A stretch of 64,000 nt of DNA from Pseudoalteromonas sp. S16_S37 (GCF_014694405.1 NZ_JAAUWV010000009.1:1-64000), one strand, 5' to 3'; positions 36,769 to 46,694 are shown, numbered from the stretch's first letter. The notes: generated from the letters alone by a model not told the origin. A program made the numbers and translations.

Positions 36769-37740
36769 ATGGGGTTACTGGTAGATGGAAAATGGCAAGA
36801 CAAGTGGTATGACACCAACAAAAGTGACGGCAAGTTTGAACGTGAGGCGGCAAAGCTGAGAAACTGGATCACTAGAGATGGCTCTGCTGGGCCAACGGGT
36901 GAAGCAGGGTTTAAAGCGAGCTCTGGTCGCTATCATTTGTATGTGTCGCTTGCTTGCCCTTGGGCGCACCGTACTTTAATCTTCAGAGCATTAAAAGGAT
37001 TAACAGAGCATATTTCTGTATCGATAGTCAGCCCTGATATGCTCAGTAATGGCTGGACATTTGACACCTCCAGCGGTAGTTCAGGGGATGATTTATACGG
37101 TCACGAGTTTATGCACCAGTTATATACGCTCAACGATAGTAACTACTCGGGGCGTGTCACTGTGCCTGTACTTTGGGATAAGCAGCAAAAAAGGATCGTC
37201 AGTAACGAGTCGAGTGAAATTATTCGCATGTTTAATAGCGCTTTTGATGAGATAACTGGCAATCGAGACGATTACTACCCAGAGCGTCTGCAGTCATCCA
37301 TTGATCATATTAATGACTATGTTTACAAAAACATTAATAACGGGGTATATCGCTGCGGTTTTGCCACAACACAAGAAGCATATGAACAAGCTTTTGACTC
37401 ATTATTTGCTGCGTTGGATAAAATAGAAGCCATTTTAGCCGACTCTTTATACCTTGTAGGAAACAGTCCAACGGAAGCTGATTGGCGTTTATTTACTACT
37501 TTGATCCGCTTTGATGCCGTGTATTTTGGGCACTTTAAATGCAATAAACAGCAAATTGAAGACTATCCAAATATTGCTAATTACTTGCGAGATTTATATC
37601 AGTGGCCGAATGTTGCTGATACGGTTGACTTTAAGCATATCAAAAGACATTACTACTATAGCCATACCATGATTAATCCAACGGAAGTAGTGCCAAAAGG
37701 ACCTGATATTAACTATTGGTCGAAGCACAACCGTCGTTAA
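36769..37740 (+). CDS. yqjG: Glutathionyl-hydroquinone reductase (Xi-class GST)
   Basis: 323 residues of the ECM4/YqjG type. The active-site motif is LACPWAHRTLIF in the thioredoxin-like domain, with the family stretch VPVLWDKQQKRIVSNESSEIIRMFN and C-terminal helices ending PKGPDINYW. These enzymes reduce glutathionyl-hydroquinones using the CPWA cysteine. AGGAGG lies just upstream of the ATG. Second gene of a pirin operon, which fits a joint role in handling aromatic or quinone compounds; ends at a strong terminator. Confidence 0.93.
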   Translation: MGLLVDGKWQDKWYDTNKSDGKFEREAAKLRNWITRDGSAGPTGEAGFKASSGRYHLYVSLACPWAHRTLIFRALKGLTEHISVSIVSPDMLSNGWTFDTSSGSSGDDLYGHEFMHQLYTLNDSNYSGRVTVPVLWDKQQKRIVSNESSEIIRMFNSAFDEITGNRDDYYPERLQSSIDHINDYVYKNINNGVYRCGFATTQEAYEQAFDSLFAALDKIEAILADSLYLVGNSPTEADWRLFTTLIRFDAVYFGHFKCNKQQIEDYPNIANYLRDLYQWPNVADTVDFKHIKRHYYYSHTMINPTEVVPKGPDINYWSKHNRR

Positions 37741-37759
37741 CATATCCCTAATAGTTGTT

Positions 37760-37791
37760 AAGCACAGCCATGCAAAATGCTGTGCTTTTTT
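37760..37791 (+). terminator. Terminator of the pirin-yqjG operon
   Basis: AAGCACAGC (37760-37768) pairs with GCTGTGCTT (37779-37787) and runs into TTTTTT. Confidence 0.85.
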
Positions 37792-37932
37792 AGTGCAATC
37801 ATTTAGATAGAGTAGTACCAATCCACAGCATGCAGGCGGCTCTTATGCCGCTTGATTTTTGCAAATACGTAATGCTCAACTAAAGTTATAACTAATCAAA
37901 AGTAGTAAAAAGTACTTACGGATTAAGTTTCG

Positions 37933-38829
37933 ATGCGCGCAAACATCTTGGTTGTTGAAGACGATGATATAAATTTTTTGGTTATCCAAAAAATCCTTTC
38001 CTCAAGCTACATCGTTGAGCGCTGTGTCAGCGGTTATGATTGCATAAAGTTTTGTGAAGCAAAAATCCCAGACGTCATCTTGATGGATGTAGAAATGCCT
38101 GGCTTGAATGGTTTAGAAACTTGCAAAGCCCTTAAAAATAAAGAATCAACCAAAGATATCCCGGTGATTTTTGTTACCTCACACCATGAAGACAATGAAC
38201 AAACAATGTGTTGGCAAGCGGGCGGTAGTGACTTTGTTATCAAGCCCGTTAATGCCTTAACTTTGCAGCACCGAGTTGATGCACAAGTTAAATTGCAAAG
38301 TCAGTATGCAAAGTTAAAGTCTATGGCATTCATCGATGGGCTTACCCAAGTGTATAACCGCCACTATCTTACCTCTGAGCTTGAAAAGAGGCTCTCTTAC
38401 GCTAAACGCAATGGTACGGCATTTTCGCTATTTATGGCCGATATTGACAGGTTTAAAAAATATAATGATTTTTATGGGCATCTCAAAGGAGACGAGTGTT
38501 TAAAACAGGTTGCTCAACTTATAGAGACTAACCATTCTCGCGGTGAAGACGCGGTAGTTAGATATGGTGGGGAGGAATTTGTGTGCATTATGCCGCAGGT
38601 TGATAAACACGGCTTAGAAACGCTGACAAGCAAACTAAAGCAGCGCATAGAAAATGCGAGTATTCCCCATGATGGCTCGCCATTTGGCAGAATAACACTC
38701 AGTATTGGTGGCGTGTATAGCAATGTGGTGAGCGATGCCAATGATCAAAAGTGGCTACAGGTGGCGGATGAGCAACTCTACATATCAAAAGAAAGTGGTC
38801 GCAATTGTGTCACTATAAAGGAGCTATAG
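37933..38829 (+). CDS. Response regulator diguanylate cyclase (REC-GGDEF)
   Basis: 298 residues. The receiver has phospho-acceptor Asp52 in VILMDVEMPGLNG and Lys in FVIKPVNA. The GGDEF domain starts near residue 130; its active motif is RYGGEEF (about 211-217), with an inhibitory-site RGED five residues before the motif, so it should make cyclic di-GMP with product feedback. It is first of a two-gene operon: the hybrid kinase starts one base after its stop, which makes it the likely output partner of that kinase. Confidence 0.93.
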   Translation: MRANILVVEDDDINFLVIQKILSSSYIVERCVSGYDCIKFCEAKIPDVILMDVEMPGLNGLETCKALKNKESTKDIPVIFVTSHHEDNEQTMCWQAGGSDFVIKPVNALTLQHRVDAQVKLQSQYAKLKSMAFIDGLTQVYNRHYLTSELEKRLSYAKRNGTAFSLFMADIDRFKKYNDFYGHLKGDECLKQVAQLIETNHSRGEDAVVRYGGEEFVCIMPQVDKHGLETLTSKLKQRIENASIPHDGSPFGRITLSIGGVYSNVVSDANDQKWLQVADEQLYISKESGRNCVTIKEL

Positions 38830-38830
38830 C

Positions 38831-41800
38831 GTGACAAACAAACAATCTATTTTTCGTGTGATTAAGAATAGCTCGCTGGGTGGTAGTTTAGCGTTGTTAG
38901 CACTTGCTATGGCTGTAGTTGTTGTTTTATATGATAATAATATTGAACGGCAGGCGCAAAACAAAGTCACTCAACAATTATCCGATGCCTTAGTGCAGCA
39001 AAAGGATATGTTTAAAAGTGAGTTGCAAATCTACAGGAACTACATCAATTTTTTGGTTGATACCCCGCCCATTCAGGGGATCTCAAGAGCACAGCGTAAT
39101 CAAGGTATTGATCCAAAAGACCACACAACCTCTGAGCAGTGGAAAACACGACTATCAATGATATTTAGTTCGATGATGTATACCTATGGTGAAATTAATC
39201 AGTTGCGGCTGCTGGATGGAAAAACTGGTGATGAGCTTGTCAGAGCAGACCGTTATGGTGGCTTGATATCAATTCAGCCTGCAGCAAAATTACAAAACAA
39301 AGCACATCGAGAATACTTTTCACGAACAATAAAACTCAAAGAGCGGCGCATATATGCATCGCAAATTGATTTGAATAGAGAGCACGGAGAGATTGTCTAT
39401 CCACTTGAGCCCACTTTACGTGTTGCCACGCCAGTATACAACGAAAGTAATGAGCTATTTGCCGTTTTGGTGGTTAATATAAACGCACAGATATTGCTAG
39501 ATAAGCTAAAAAGTGTGTTGCCAGTGGGGGTTTTATCGAATTTGCTAACACCTGATGGTCATTTTATTTATCACCCCAATGAAAGCCTGCGTTTTAGTAA
39601 AGACCTTAATGCTGATATGACATGGCAATCGTACTTTAAGCAAAAGCCATGGTTAGTAGATGGTGTACTCGTAGCGAGCTCTGAGAATATGCAGTATCTG
39701 GCTATGAAAGCTGACTTATTTGTGTCGTCTAACTCAGAGATGGGTAAGGTTGAGGGCGTTAGTTTAGTTCCTTACGGACAATATGAAGAAGCACTGTTTG
39801 ATAGGCGATTGAATGCTTATACAGTGATTTTTATTGTCGTTCTTTTATTTACTTTGGGGGTGTTGGCACTATGGGCATACTTTAGAAATAGTCAGCAGTT
39901 GCTGGAAGCTAGATCTGAGTTGGCGGATATCATTAACGGTGCATCCGATGGCATTATTGGTTTTAATAACGAACTTGAAATAACCAGTCACAATATTGCG
40001 GCCGAGCAATTTTTCACAGAATTACAAGGGCTTTCAATAGGTCCATATAAACTGTTAGGCCGCTATATACCAAGTGATTACTTTCATTCAACCCTATACT
40101 ATGTCTCTCATAAACTCCCCCCTGAACCATTAGAAATAAGCGTTGAGCTTGATGGAACATCACGCGATTTATACTTAACGGCATCCCCCATTCATTCAGT
40201 TGAAGAGAAATTACTTGGTTTTGCGCTGTTTGTAACGGATACAACGGAGCAAAACAAAGCCAAAGCTGAAATCGTAAAGATGAATGCATCATTAGAAGCG
40301 CAAGTTGAGCAAAGAACCTTAGAGTTGGCATTGGCTAAACGTCGTGCAGAAGAGTCTTCTAAGGTGAAAAGTGCTTTTATCTCTAGTATTAGCCACGAAA
40401 TGCGTACGCCACTAAACGGCATCTTAGGCACTCTTGAATTAGTCAGAAGAGAGGTGGTGAGTCAGCAGCAGTCTAATTACCTAGAAATGATGAGTACCAG
40501 TGCCAAGACCTTGTTAAGCTTAATTAATGATGTACTTGATTTATCCAAAATCGAAGCAGGGAAGCTTGAAATTGATTCACAGCCTTTCAATCCAATTCAA
40601 TTAATTGAACATGTTGCCAGTTCGGTTGGTATTAAAGCCCAACAAAAACACCTTCAATACCTTTTAGATTTAACAGACGTTAGATATTTAAGCCTGACAG
40701 GCGACGCTGGGCGATTAAAACAAATACTGTATAACCTAATTAGTAACGCGATTAAGTTTACCGTCAAAGGTGGTGTGTACATTCATGCCAATACCAAAGA
40801 CGAAGGAGAGCTGGTGTGGCTCGATGTATCAATTAGGGATACCGGCGTTGGCATTGCAAAGCAAAACTATGACCGATTATTTGAAGCCTTCAGCCAAGAA
40901 ACACAAAATGTATCAAGTGAGTATGGTGGAACAGGATTAGGCTTATCCATATGCAAACAACTGTGTGAGCTTATGGGTGGAAAAATAGACTTTAAGTCAG
41001 AAAAAGGAACTGGTAGCACGTTTGTTTTTTCTATTCCATATCAGCGTAGCGATGCTAAGCCGCTTTATTTGCGCCCTATTCTCAGTGGAAAAAAGATTTT
41101 CTTGGCTGCAAAAACAGAGCAAGAAGAACAGTATTGGAAAAAAGTGTTGAGCCTATTTGGCGCTATAATTTGTGACTTGAATCATGCTGATTTTTGGTTG
41201 GTTGATTTTGGTAGTGAACTTGGACAAAATTTATCAACTGCCGCGAACTTAGACAAAAAGGCATGTTTTATTTTTGACCCTATAAGTGACCCTACTCCAC
41301 CCAAATATGCGTTAGCGACTATGAGTAAGCCAGTAGCCTATATTGATGTGCTCGCCGCTTTTAACAAACCAGACACGCTCGCTCTTTTTGACCTCAAAGA
41401 TAGCAGTATTAAAAGCCAAAACTTTGCAAGCAAATTTTCTGCACTTAAAGGGCAAACAGTTATAGTGGTCGATGATAACCAAATTAATTTAGAAGTAGCC
41501 AAAGGCGTTTTAAATGGCCAGAGCATAAATTCTATATTGGTACATTCTGCTCAAGAGTTGCTGGAAAAATTAAACTACCTTGCCTTAGAGCAAAGTGAAG
41601 TACTTGCCATTTTAATGGACTGTAATATGCCAATTATGGACGGTTATGCTGCAACAGCCGCTGTACGAGCAGGAGAAGGCAGCGAACTATATAAGTCCAT
41701 ACCTATCATCGCTTTGACTGCAAGTGCTATGGATGGAGCAGAAGAGCGCTGCAAGTCTGTGGGCATGGATGATTACGTTACAAAACCGATAGATGCACAG

Positions 41801-42280
41801 AAACTATTCAATATTTTGATGAAATACGTAGATGATGCATCTCCATCCAATGAAGAGGATGAGCGCGAGCCAATTCAAGCTAGTCAATATAATGCCAGTG
41901 AGTTCAATGATGATGAAATGGATGCCAATATACCATCATTAGATAGTGAAGCCGCTTTGGCCCGCTTGATGAATGATGAGAGCTTGTACACTAAAATTTG
42001 TGAGCTTTTTAAAGAAAGTGCCAATGCTCGCTTTATAGAAATGACTGATGCGATAGAGCAAGTTGATCATGACAAGATAAAACAAGCGGCACATGCACTC
42101 AAAGGTCAAGCTGGGGATGTTGGCGCCAAGCGTTTGCACTATTTAACAAATAAGCTTGAGATTGCAGCTAAAGATGAAGCGCAAAGTAATATCCATCGGA
42201 TGATATACTCAGAAATTCAACTTGAATTAGAGCGGGTCTATAGGGCAATTGATTCTCAGGTTTTAAATGCGGCCAGCTAG
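38831..42280 (+). CDS. Hybrid sensor histidine kinase (Cache-PAS-HisKA-HATPase-REC-Hpt)
   Basis: 1149 residues from a GTG start with AAGGAG eight bases upstream. Membrane segments at about residues 17-34 and 333-353 bracket a large periplasmic sensor, probably dCache. A PAS-like domain (about 365-480) precedes the dimerisation helix with His near 522 (SISHEMRTPLNGILG), HATPase domain (NLISNAIKFT, YGGTGLGLSICKQL), receiver with Asp near 929 (ILMDCNMPIMDG) and C-terminal Hpt with His near 1088 (AAHALKGQAGDVG). The complete phosphorelay suits transfer to the separate REC-GGDEF protein encoded just upstream. Confidence 0.92.
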   Translation: MTNKQSIFRVIKNSSLGGSLALLALAMAVVVVLYDNNIERQAQNKVTQQLSDALVQQKDMFKSELQIYRNYINFLVDTPPIQGISRAQRNQGIDPKDHTTSEQWKTRLSMIFSSMMYTYGEINQLRLLDGKTGDELVRADRYGGLISIQPAAKLQNKAHREYFSRTIKLKERRIYASQIDLNREHGEIVYPLEPTLRVATPVYNESNELFAVLVVNINAQILLDKLKSVLPVGVLSNLLTPDGHFIYHPNESLRFSKDLNADMTWQSYFKQKPWLVDGVLVASSENMQYLAMKADLFVSSNSEMGKVEGVSLVPYGQYEEALFDRRLNAYTVIFIVVLLFTLGVLALWAYFRNSQQLLEARSELADIINGASDGIIGFNNELEITSHNIAAEQFFTELQGLSIGPYKLLGRYIPSDYFHSTLYYVSHKLPPEPLEISVELDGTSRDLYLTASPIHSVEEKLLGFALFVTDTTEQNKAKAEIVKMNASLEAQVEQRTLELALAKRRAEESSKVKSAFISSISHEMRTPLNGILGTLELVRREVVSQQQSNYLEMMSTSAKTLLSLINDVLDLSKIEAGKLEIDSQPFNPIQLIEHVASSVGIKAQQKHLQYLLDLTDVRYLSLTGDAGRLKQILYNLISNAIKFTVKGGVYIHANTKDEGELVWLDVSIRDTGVGIAKQNYDRLFEAFSQETQNVSSEYGGTGLGLSICKQLCELMGGKIDFKSEKGTGSTFVFSIPYQRSDAKPLYLRPILSGKKIFLAAKTEQEEQYWKKVLSLFGAIICDLNHADFWLVDFGSELGQNLSTAANLDKKACFIFDPISDPTPPKYALATMSKPVAYIDVLAAFNKPDTLALFDLKDSSIKSQNFASKFSALKGQTVIVVDDNQINLEVAKGVLNGQSINSILVHSAQELLEKLNYLALEQSEVLAILMDCNMPIMDGYAATAAVRAGEGSELYKSIPIIALTASAMDGAEERCKSVGMDDYVTKPIDAQKLFNILMKYVDDASPSNEEDEREPIQASQYNASEFNDDEMDANIPSLDSEAALARLMNDESLYTKICELFKESANARFIEMTDAIEQVDHDKIKQAAHALKGQAGDVGAKRLHYLTNKLEIAAKDEAQSNIHRMIYSEIQLELERVYRAIDSQVLNAAS

Positions 42281-42352
42281 TATCTTGTAGATTTTAGACA
42301 GGTGTTGGGTAGCAGCACCGATCTATAGTCACTAAGGGTGTTGGAGCTAAGA

Positions 42353-42925
42353 TCATAGGCACCAAGTATATTCCATTTGCAGGGCAGTTTGCTGAGCGAC
42401 TTTGTCACCAAATCTTTTTTTTACAAGTGCTAAGCACATATCAATACCAGCAGATATACCCGCTGAGCTAGTAAAATTCTGATCCATGATGTAGCGAGTA
42501 TTGTCGACGACATTCAGTTGCGGATACTTAGTTTTTAACTCTTCTATTTCTTGTTGATGTGTGGTGACTTTTTTTCCATCAATGAGCCCTGCCTCTGCAT
42601 ACAGAAATACCCCGGTGCTTACCGAAGCACATGCTCGGGTATGTTGAGCCGTCTCTGCAAGCCAATGAAGAACGGTTGGGTTTTTCATTATTCCTTGATG
42701 CTTTCCGCCAGCTACGACTAACAAATCAAAGTGAGGGTTTGAGTAGATACTGTAATGGGGGTTTACACTCATACCGCCCCGTGTTCTCACTGGCGCTTGG
42801 GTTGGGGCTACTAGACTGACACCGAGGTGTTCGTTAACAAGTTTGTTGGCTGATGAAAAAACTTCATAAGGACCACAAAAATCAAGTATTTCGACGCCAT
42901 CATAGATGAAAATTCCAACTTCCAT
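42353..42925 (-). CDS. DJ-1/PfpI family protein lacking the usual catalytic Cys
   Basis: 190 residues from ATG 42925, with GGAG five bases upstream; an earlier ATG adds ten unrelated residues. The family fold is clear: VGIFIYDGVEILDFCGPYEVF, LLVVAGGKHQG, AEAGLIDGKKVTTH and SSAGISAGIDMCLALV. At the nucleophile elbow, where relatives carry Cys (S-V-C-T-G), this protein reads S-V-S-T-G, with Ser at residue 103. Activities relying on that Cys are therefore doubtful. The stretch DQNFTSS is encoded by DNA that is 17 of 20 like the dispersed repeat, possibly by chance. Confidence 0.9.
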   Translation of the reverse strand: MEVGIFIYDGVEILDFCGPYEVFSSANKLVNEHLGVSLVAPTQAPVRTRGGMSVNPHYSIYSNPHFDLLVVAGGKHQGIMKNPTVLHWLAETAQHTRACASVSTGVFLYAEAGLIDGKKVTTHQQEIEELKTKYPQLNVVDNTRYIMDQNFTSSAGISAGIDMCLALVKKRFGDKVAQQTALQMEYTWCL

Positions 42926-43116
42926 AAGGTCTCCGCTAATTGCAATAGAACCCAAGCTAACAGTGTAGTTATAGAGCTCAAAAAATGATAACCCAATTTT
43001 ACGTTCACCGCAGTAATTGTATTTTTACCGCTTAAATGTTGCAGTTTTTTGTTCCCCATTTAGACTGGGATGGTTTTAATGCCAAATTAATAAAATAAAA
43101 ATACTAAGAGTATATT

Positions 43117-45270
43117 ATGATTAAACCAACAATAAAGGCCTTGAGTGCTGCGGTCTTGCTAGCTCTGGCTGGGTGTAGTACTACTTCAACCCAAGAACAA
43201 GTTGTCGCTGAACAGGTTGTACAAAGCAATCTATTGCTACAAGAATTTAAAGGGCCTTATCAAGGCGTTCCTCAGTTTGATAAGATGGAACTTGCAGATT
43301 TAAAACCAGCTTTGGAAGCGGGTATGGCTGAACAGCTTGCTGAGGTTGAAGCCATCGCAAATAATCCTGAAGCTCCGACATTTAAAAATACCATTGTTGC
43401 CTTAGAAGCTGCGGGACAAACTCTTGACCGAGTTTATGCATATTATGGTATTTGGAGAGCTAACAAGTCGAGCCCAGAGCTACGTGAGATCAGTAGTGAG
43501 ATGGCGCCTAAATTGTCTTCTTTCTATTCTAAAATCAACCAAAACAGTAAGCTATTCGAGAGAATCAAAACGGTTTACGAGAGCGAAGAGCTAAAAAAAC
43601 TCACTCCTGAAGAACAACGTATTACCTGGATGACCTACAATAGCTTTGCCCGCAATGGCGCAACGTTAACAGGTGAAGCCAAAGAGCGTTATGCGCAAAT
43701 TAACCAAGAACTTGCCTCTTTATACACCAAATTTTCAGCCAATGTTTTAGCGGATGAAGAAAATTATGTGGTTTATCTAACGCAAGATCAGTTATCTGGA
43801 CTACCTTCTTCGTTTATTGAAGCCGCGGCTGCAGCCGCAAAAGAACGTGGCAAAGAGGGGATGTATGCAGTTACAAATTCTCGCTCTTCTATGGATCCGT
43901 TTTTAACCTACTCGACTGAGCGTGCTCTAAGAGAGCAAGTGTGGAAAAACTACTACAATCGTGGTGGCAATGGTGATGAATATGATAACAACGCAATTAT
44001 CAAAGATATTCTAACCCTGCGTCATGAACGCGTGAATTTGCTCGGTTATGACAACTACGCACAGTGGCAGCTTGAATCTCGCATGGCAAAAACGCCTGAA
44101 AACGCGATGGAATTAATGAACAAAGTATGGCCCGCCGCAATTGCTCGAGTAAAAGAAGAAGTTGCAGATATGCAGGCTATCGCTGACAAAGAAGGTGCAG
44201 ATATTACTATTGAGCCATGGGATTATCGTTTTTATGCAGAAAAGGTGCGTAAAGACAAGTATGACTTAGACTCGAATGAGGTTAAGCAATATCTACAGCT
44301 AGATAAGCTTAGAGAGGCAATGTTCTATGTTGCCGGCAGACTGTTCAACTTTGAGTTCTCTGAAGTACCTGCTGGAAAAGTGCCGGTATTTCACCCTGAT
44401 GTGCGCGTTTGGGAAGTAACAGATAAAGTAACAGGTAAACATATCGGTTTATGGTATCTAGACCCGTTCGCTCGCAAAGGTAAGCGCTCGGGAGCATGGG
44501 CTACTACTTATAGAAGTTATACAACGTTTGATGGACCAAAAAATGTGCTTAGCTCAAACAACTCTAACTTTGTTAAGGGCGTCGAAGGTAAGCCAACTTT
44601 GATTTCTTGGTCAGATGCTGAAACCTACTTCCACGAATTTGGTCATGCATTACATTTCCTATCTGCTAATGTAGTTTATCCAAGTTCGCATAACGGTGTG
44701 CGTGACTATACGGAGTTTCAATCGCAGCTGTTAGAGCGCTGGTTAACCACGGACGAAGTTATTAATAATTTCCTTGTACATCAGGAAACAGGCAAGCCGA
44801 TGCCAAAAGAGCTGATCGCAAAAATTAAAAAGTCAGCAACATTCAATCAAGGTTTTGCGACAACGGAGTATCTTGCATCTGCGATGACGGATTTACTTTA
44901 TCACAGCACAGATCCTGCACTCATTGAGCCTGCAAAATTTGAAAAAGCGCAATTAGATAAACTTGGCATGCCAAAAGAACTTGTTATGCGTCACCGCAGT
45001 ACTCATTTTGGTCATGTGTTCTCTTCTGAAGGTTATGCAGCAAGCTACTATGGATATTTATGGGCTGAAGTGCTGACTTCAGATGCAGCAGAAGCATTTG
45101 CAAGTGCGCCAGGTGGTTTTTATGACAAACAAGTGTCTGAGCGATTGGTGAAATATCTATTTTCTGTAAGAAATGCGATGGACCCTGCGCAAGCATATCG
45201 TTTGTTTAGAGGTAGAGACGCTGATGTAAGTGCGTTGATGCGCGATAGAGGCTTTCCCGTTACCAAATAA
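43117..45270 (+). CDS. dcp: M3 family peptidyl-dipeptidase lipoprotein, Dcp-like
   Basis: 717 residues with a lipoprotein signal (lipobox LAGC, Cys19). The M3 zinc site is HEFGH in ETYFHEFGHALHFLSANV, with the family stretch RSGAWATTYRSY before it and FGHVFSSEGYAASYYGYLWAEV after it. Dcp removes C-terminal dipeptides from peptides; the lipoprotein signal places this one outside the cytoplasm, as in related marine bacteria. Single gene ending in a strong terminator. Confidence 0.92.
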   Translation: MIKPTIKALSAAVLLALAGCSTTSTQEQVVAEQVVQSNLLLQEFKGPYQGVPQFDKMELADLKPALEAGMAEQLAEVEAIANNPEAPTFKNTIVALEAAGQTLDRVYAYYGIWRANKSSPELREISSEMAPKLSSFYSKINQNSKLFERIKTVYESEELKKLTPEEQRITWMTYNSFARNGATLTGEAKERYAQINQELASLYTKFSANVLADEENYVVYLTQDQLSGLPSSFIEAAAAAAKERGKEGMYAVTNSRSSMDPFLTYSTERALREQVWKNYYNRGGNGDEYDNNAIIKDILTLRHERVNLLGYDNYAQWQLESRMAKTPENAMELMNKVWPAAIARVKEEVADMQAIADKEGADITIEPWDYRFYAEKVRKDKYDLDSNEVKQYLQLDKLREAMFYVAGRLFNFEFSEVPAGKVPVFHPDVRVWEVTDKVTGKHIGLWYLDPFARKGKRSGAWATTYRSYTTFDGPKNVLSSNNSNFVKGVEGKPTLISWSDAETYFHEFGHALHFLSANVVYPSSHNGVRDYTEFQSQLLERWLTTDEVINNFLVHQETGKPMPKELIAKIKKSATFNQGFATTEYLASAMTDLLYHSTDPALIEPAKFEKAQLDKLGMPKELVMRHRSTHFGHVFSSEGYAASYYGYLWAEVLTSDAAEAFASAPGGFYDKQVSERLVKYLFSVRNAMDPAQAYRLFRGRDADVSALMRDRGFPVTK

Positions 45271-45285
45271 TAATGAGATCAATGT

Positions 45286-45312
45286 GAGGGCTTAGTTTAG
45301 CCCTCTTTTTTT
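45286..45312 (+). terminator. dcp terminator
   Basis: GAGGGCT (45286-45292) pairs with AGCCCTC (45299-45305) and is followed by seven T. Confidence 0.85.
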
Positions 45313-45798
45313 GCTTTAATTTTGTGTGGCCTGTGTGTGTAAACTATGCTGCTTTTTGTGTTAGTGATCGAAGCTGAGTTATTGTGCGGGTTGGGTGAAA
45401 TTTGCTCATCAAAAAGATCTTAGTGACAAAAAATAACCAGAGAAATGAACAAAAAGTTTGTAAAGGGGGTTTACGAGTTCCTATCTTAGTTAACTATTTT
45501 AATCTACAATCGCAGTGAAAAAGCCCTATTCAGAGAAAAACCTATAAAAAGTGGGTTATTTTTAATCTGGTCAGATGAGTGTGTATTTTATTGAATTAAA
45601 TGGAATAATTGTGTTTTTTTAGTTTTTTTGTATGGTTTTTATTTTTTATTCTAGTTACTTTGTTTGAGTTTTTTCGTTCTGTTTGTTATAAATACTCATA
45701 CTTTATTAAGGTAAAGTTCAGTTTGTTGCTAATAGCGTTAAAGTTTCATTCAAGGATGTGGTGCTTATTGTTAGCTTGTTTTTATTTAGGAGCGCATC
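45313..45798. other. Gene-free stretch after dcp
   Basis: About 490 bases of AT-rich DNA. It holds a TGTAAAGGGGGTTTAC element (45459-45474). A 70-codon frame at 45609-45821 is Phe-rich, has no ribosome site and overlaps the small gene at 45799, so I leave it out. Confidence 0.5.
45459..45475. repeat. TGTAAAGGGGGTTTACA element, copy B
   Basis: TGTAAAGGGGGTTTACG: 16 of 17 bases match copies at 2642 and 54531. Confidence 0.65.
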
Positions 45799-45984
45799 AT
45801 GTCTTTATTTCGTACCTATAATGTGGATTCTGAGCAGCAGTTAACTCTGCCGATAACGTTTGCAATTACACTACTCCTATTAGCATTAACTTTGTTTACT
45901 TTTCCCAGCCAAGCTGATCATGCAGATCAGGCCGTAGCTCAAGAAACGCAATGTACACAAACTCCTTGTGAGGACATGTCTTAG
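45799..45984 (+). CDS. Small membrane or secreted protein
   Basis: 61 residues with a strong ribosome site (AGGAG nine bases before ATG). One hydrophobic segment (ITFAITLLLLALTLFTFPSQA, about residues 19-39) is followed by a short acidic tail with two Cys (TQCTQTPC spacing C-x4-C) ending EDMS. The segment could be a signal peptide cut after SQA, leaving a roughly 20-residue peptide, or a membrane anchor with an outside tail. Family unknown. A weak hairpin (GCGCCT/AGGTGC, 45986-46009) follows. Confidence 0.6.
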   Translation: MSLFRTYNVDSEQQLTLPITFAITLLLLALTLFTFPSQADHADQAVAQETQCTQTPCEDMS

Positions 45985-46188
45985 AGCGCCTTTGTGACTT
46001 TTTAGGTGCTTTCGTCGTGATCCAATATGGGATCTAAAACAGCTAGCTGGAATAGTTATCTACCACACTATTTAATCAAAACGAGTCAAATTTTATTGAA
46101 TATGGGATAAATAAGCTTGTTCATTTATCCTAACTCGGTATAGTTTGTATTTTCGCAAAAAAATACGCAAAACTACCGAGAATTATTT

Positions 46189-46653
46189 ATGCAATTAGTC
46201 GATTTAAACCCTGAAGACCCAAGTGTTATCGAAGTATTTTCTGAAATCGACCGTCTAATGGGTACTTTGTACCCAATCGCGAGTGCTCAGTCTCTTAGTC
46301 TTGAGGAGTTACGACAGCCAAATGTACATGCTATCGGATTGAAAAATGAAGATGGCATTGTGGCGTGTGGAGCGATTGTAAAGCAGTTTGATAAATCCTT
46401 ATATGGTGAAATAAAGCGTTTGTATGTTCGCCCAAGCTATCGTGGTAAAGGCCTTTCAAGACGTATCATGCAGATATTGCTTCACTATGCCGGAGAAGCG
46501 CAAATTCCCTTGATCCGTCTAGAGACAGGTAGCAAACAAACGGAAGCCATTCATTTATACGAAAACTTAGGCTTTAAACGCTGCGAATGTTTCGGTTTTT
46601 ATAGAGACAACCCGTTGAGTGTGTTTATGGAGTTGTCTTTGAACGAGCAGTAA
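46189..46653 (+). CDS. GNAT acetyltransferase
   Basis: 154 residues. The acetyl-CoA site is visible in LYVRPSYRGKGLSRRIMQILLHYA (R/Q-x-x-G-x-G/A type), followed by LIRLETGSKQTEAIHLYENLGFKRC. This matches small-molecule or peptide N-acetyltransferases; substrate unknown. Single gene; the neighbour downstream is convergent. Confidence 0.87.
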   Translation: MQLVDLNPEDPSVIEVFSEIDRLMGTLYPIASAQSLSLEELRQPNVHAIGLKNEDGIVACGAIVKQFDKSLYGEIKRLYVRPSYRGKGLSRRIMQILLHYAGEAQIPLIRLETGSKQTEAIHLYENLGFKRCECFGFYRDNPLSVFMELSLNEQ

Positions 46654-46694
46654 TTGATGCTCAGGGGCTCCCATAAATTAATCTAAAGGTGTCG

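Noticed and set aside
42466-42485. Repeat copy in the DJ-1 gene
   Set aside because: 17 of 20 bases match, but the residues D-x-N-x-T-S are normal for this family at this site, so coincidence is likely. Mentioned only as a weak parallel.
45609-45821. 70-codon Phe-rich frame
   Set aside because: No ribosome site; overlaps the better supported small gene at 45799.
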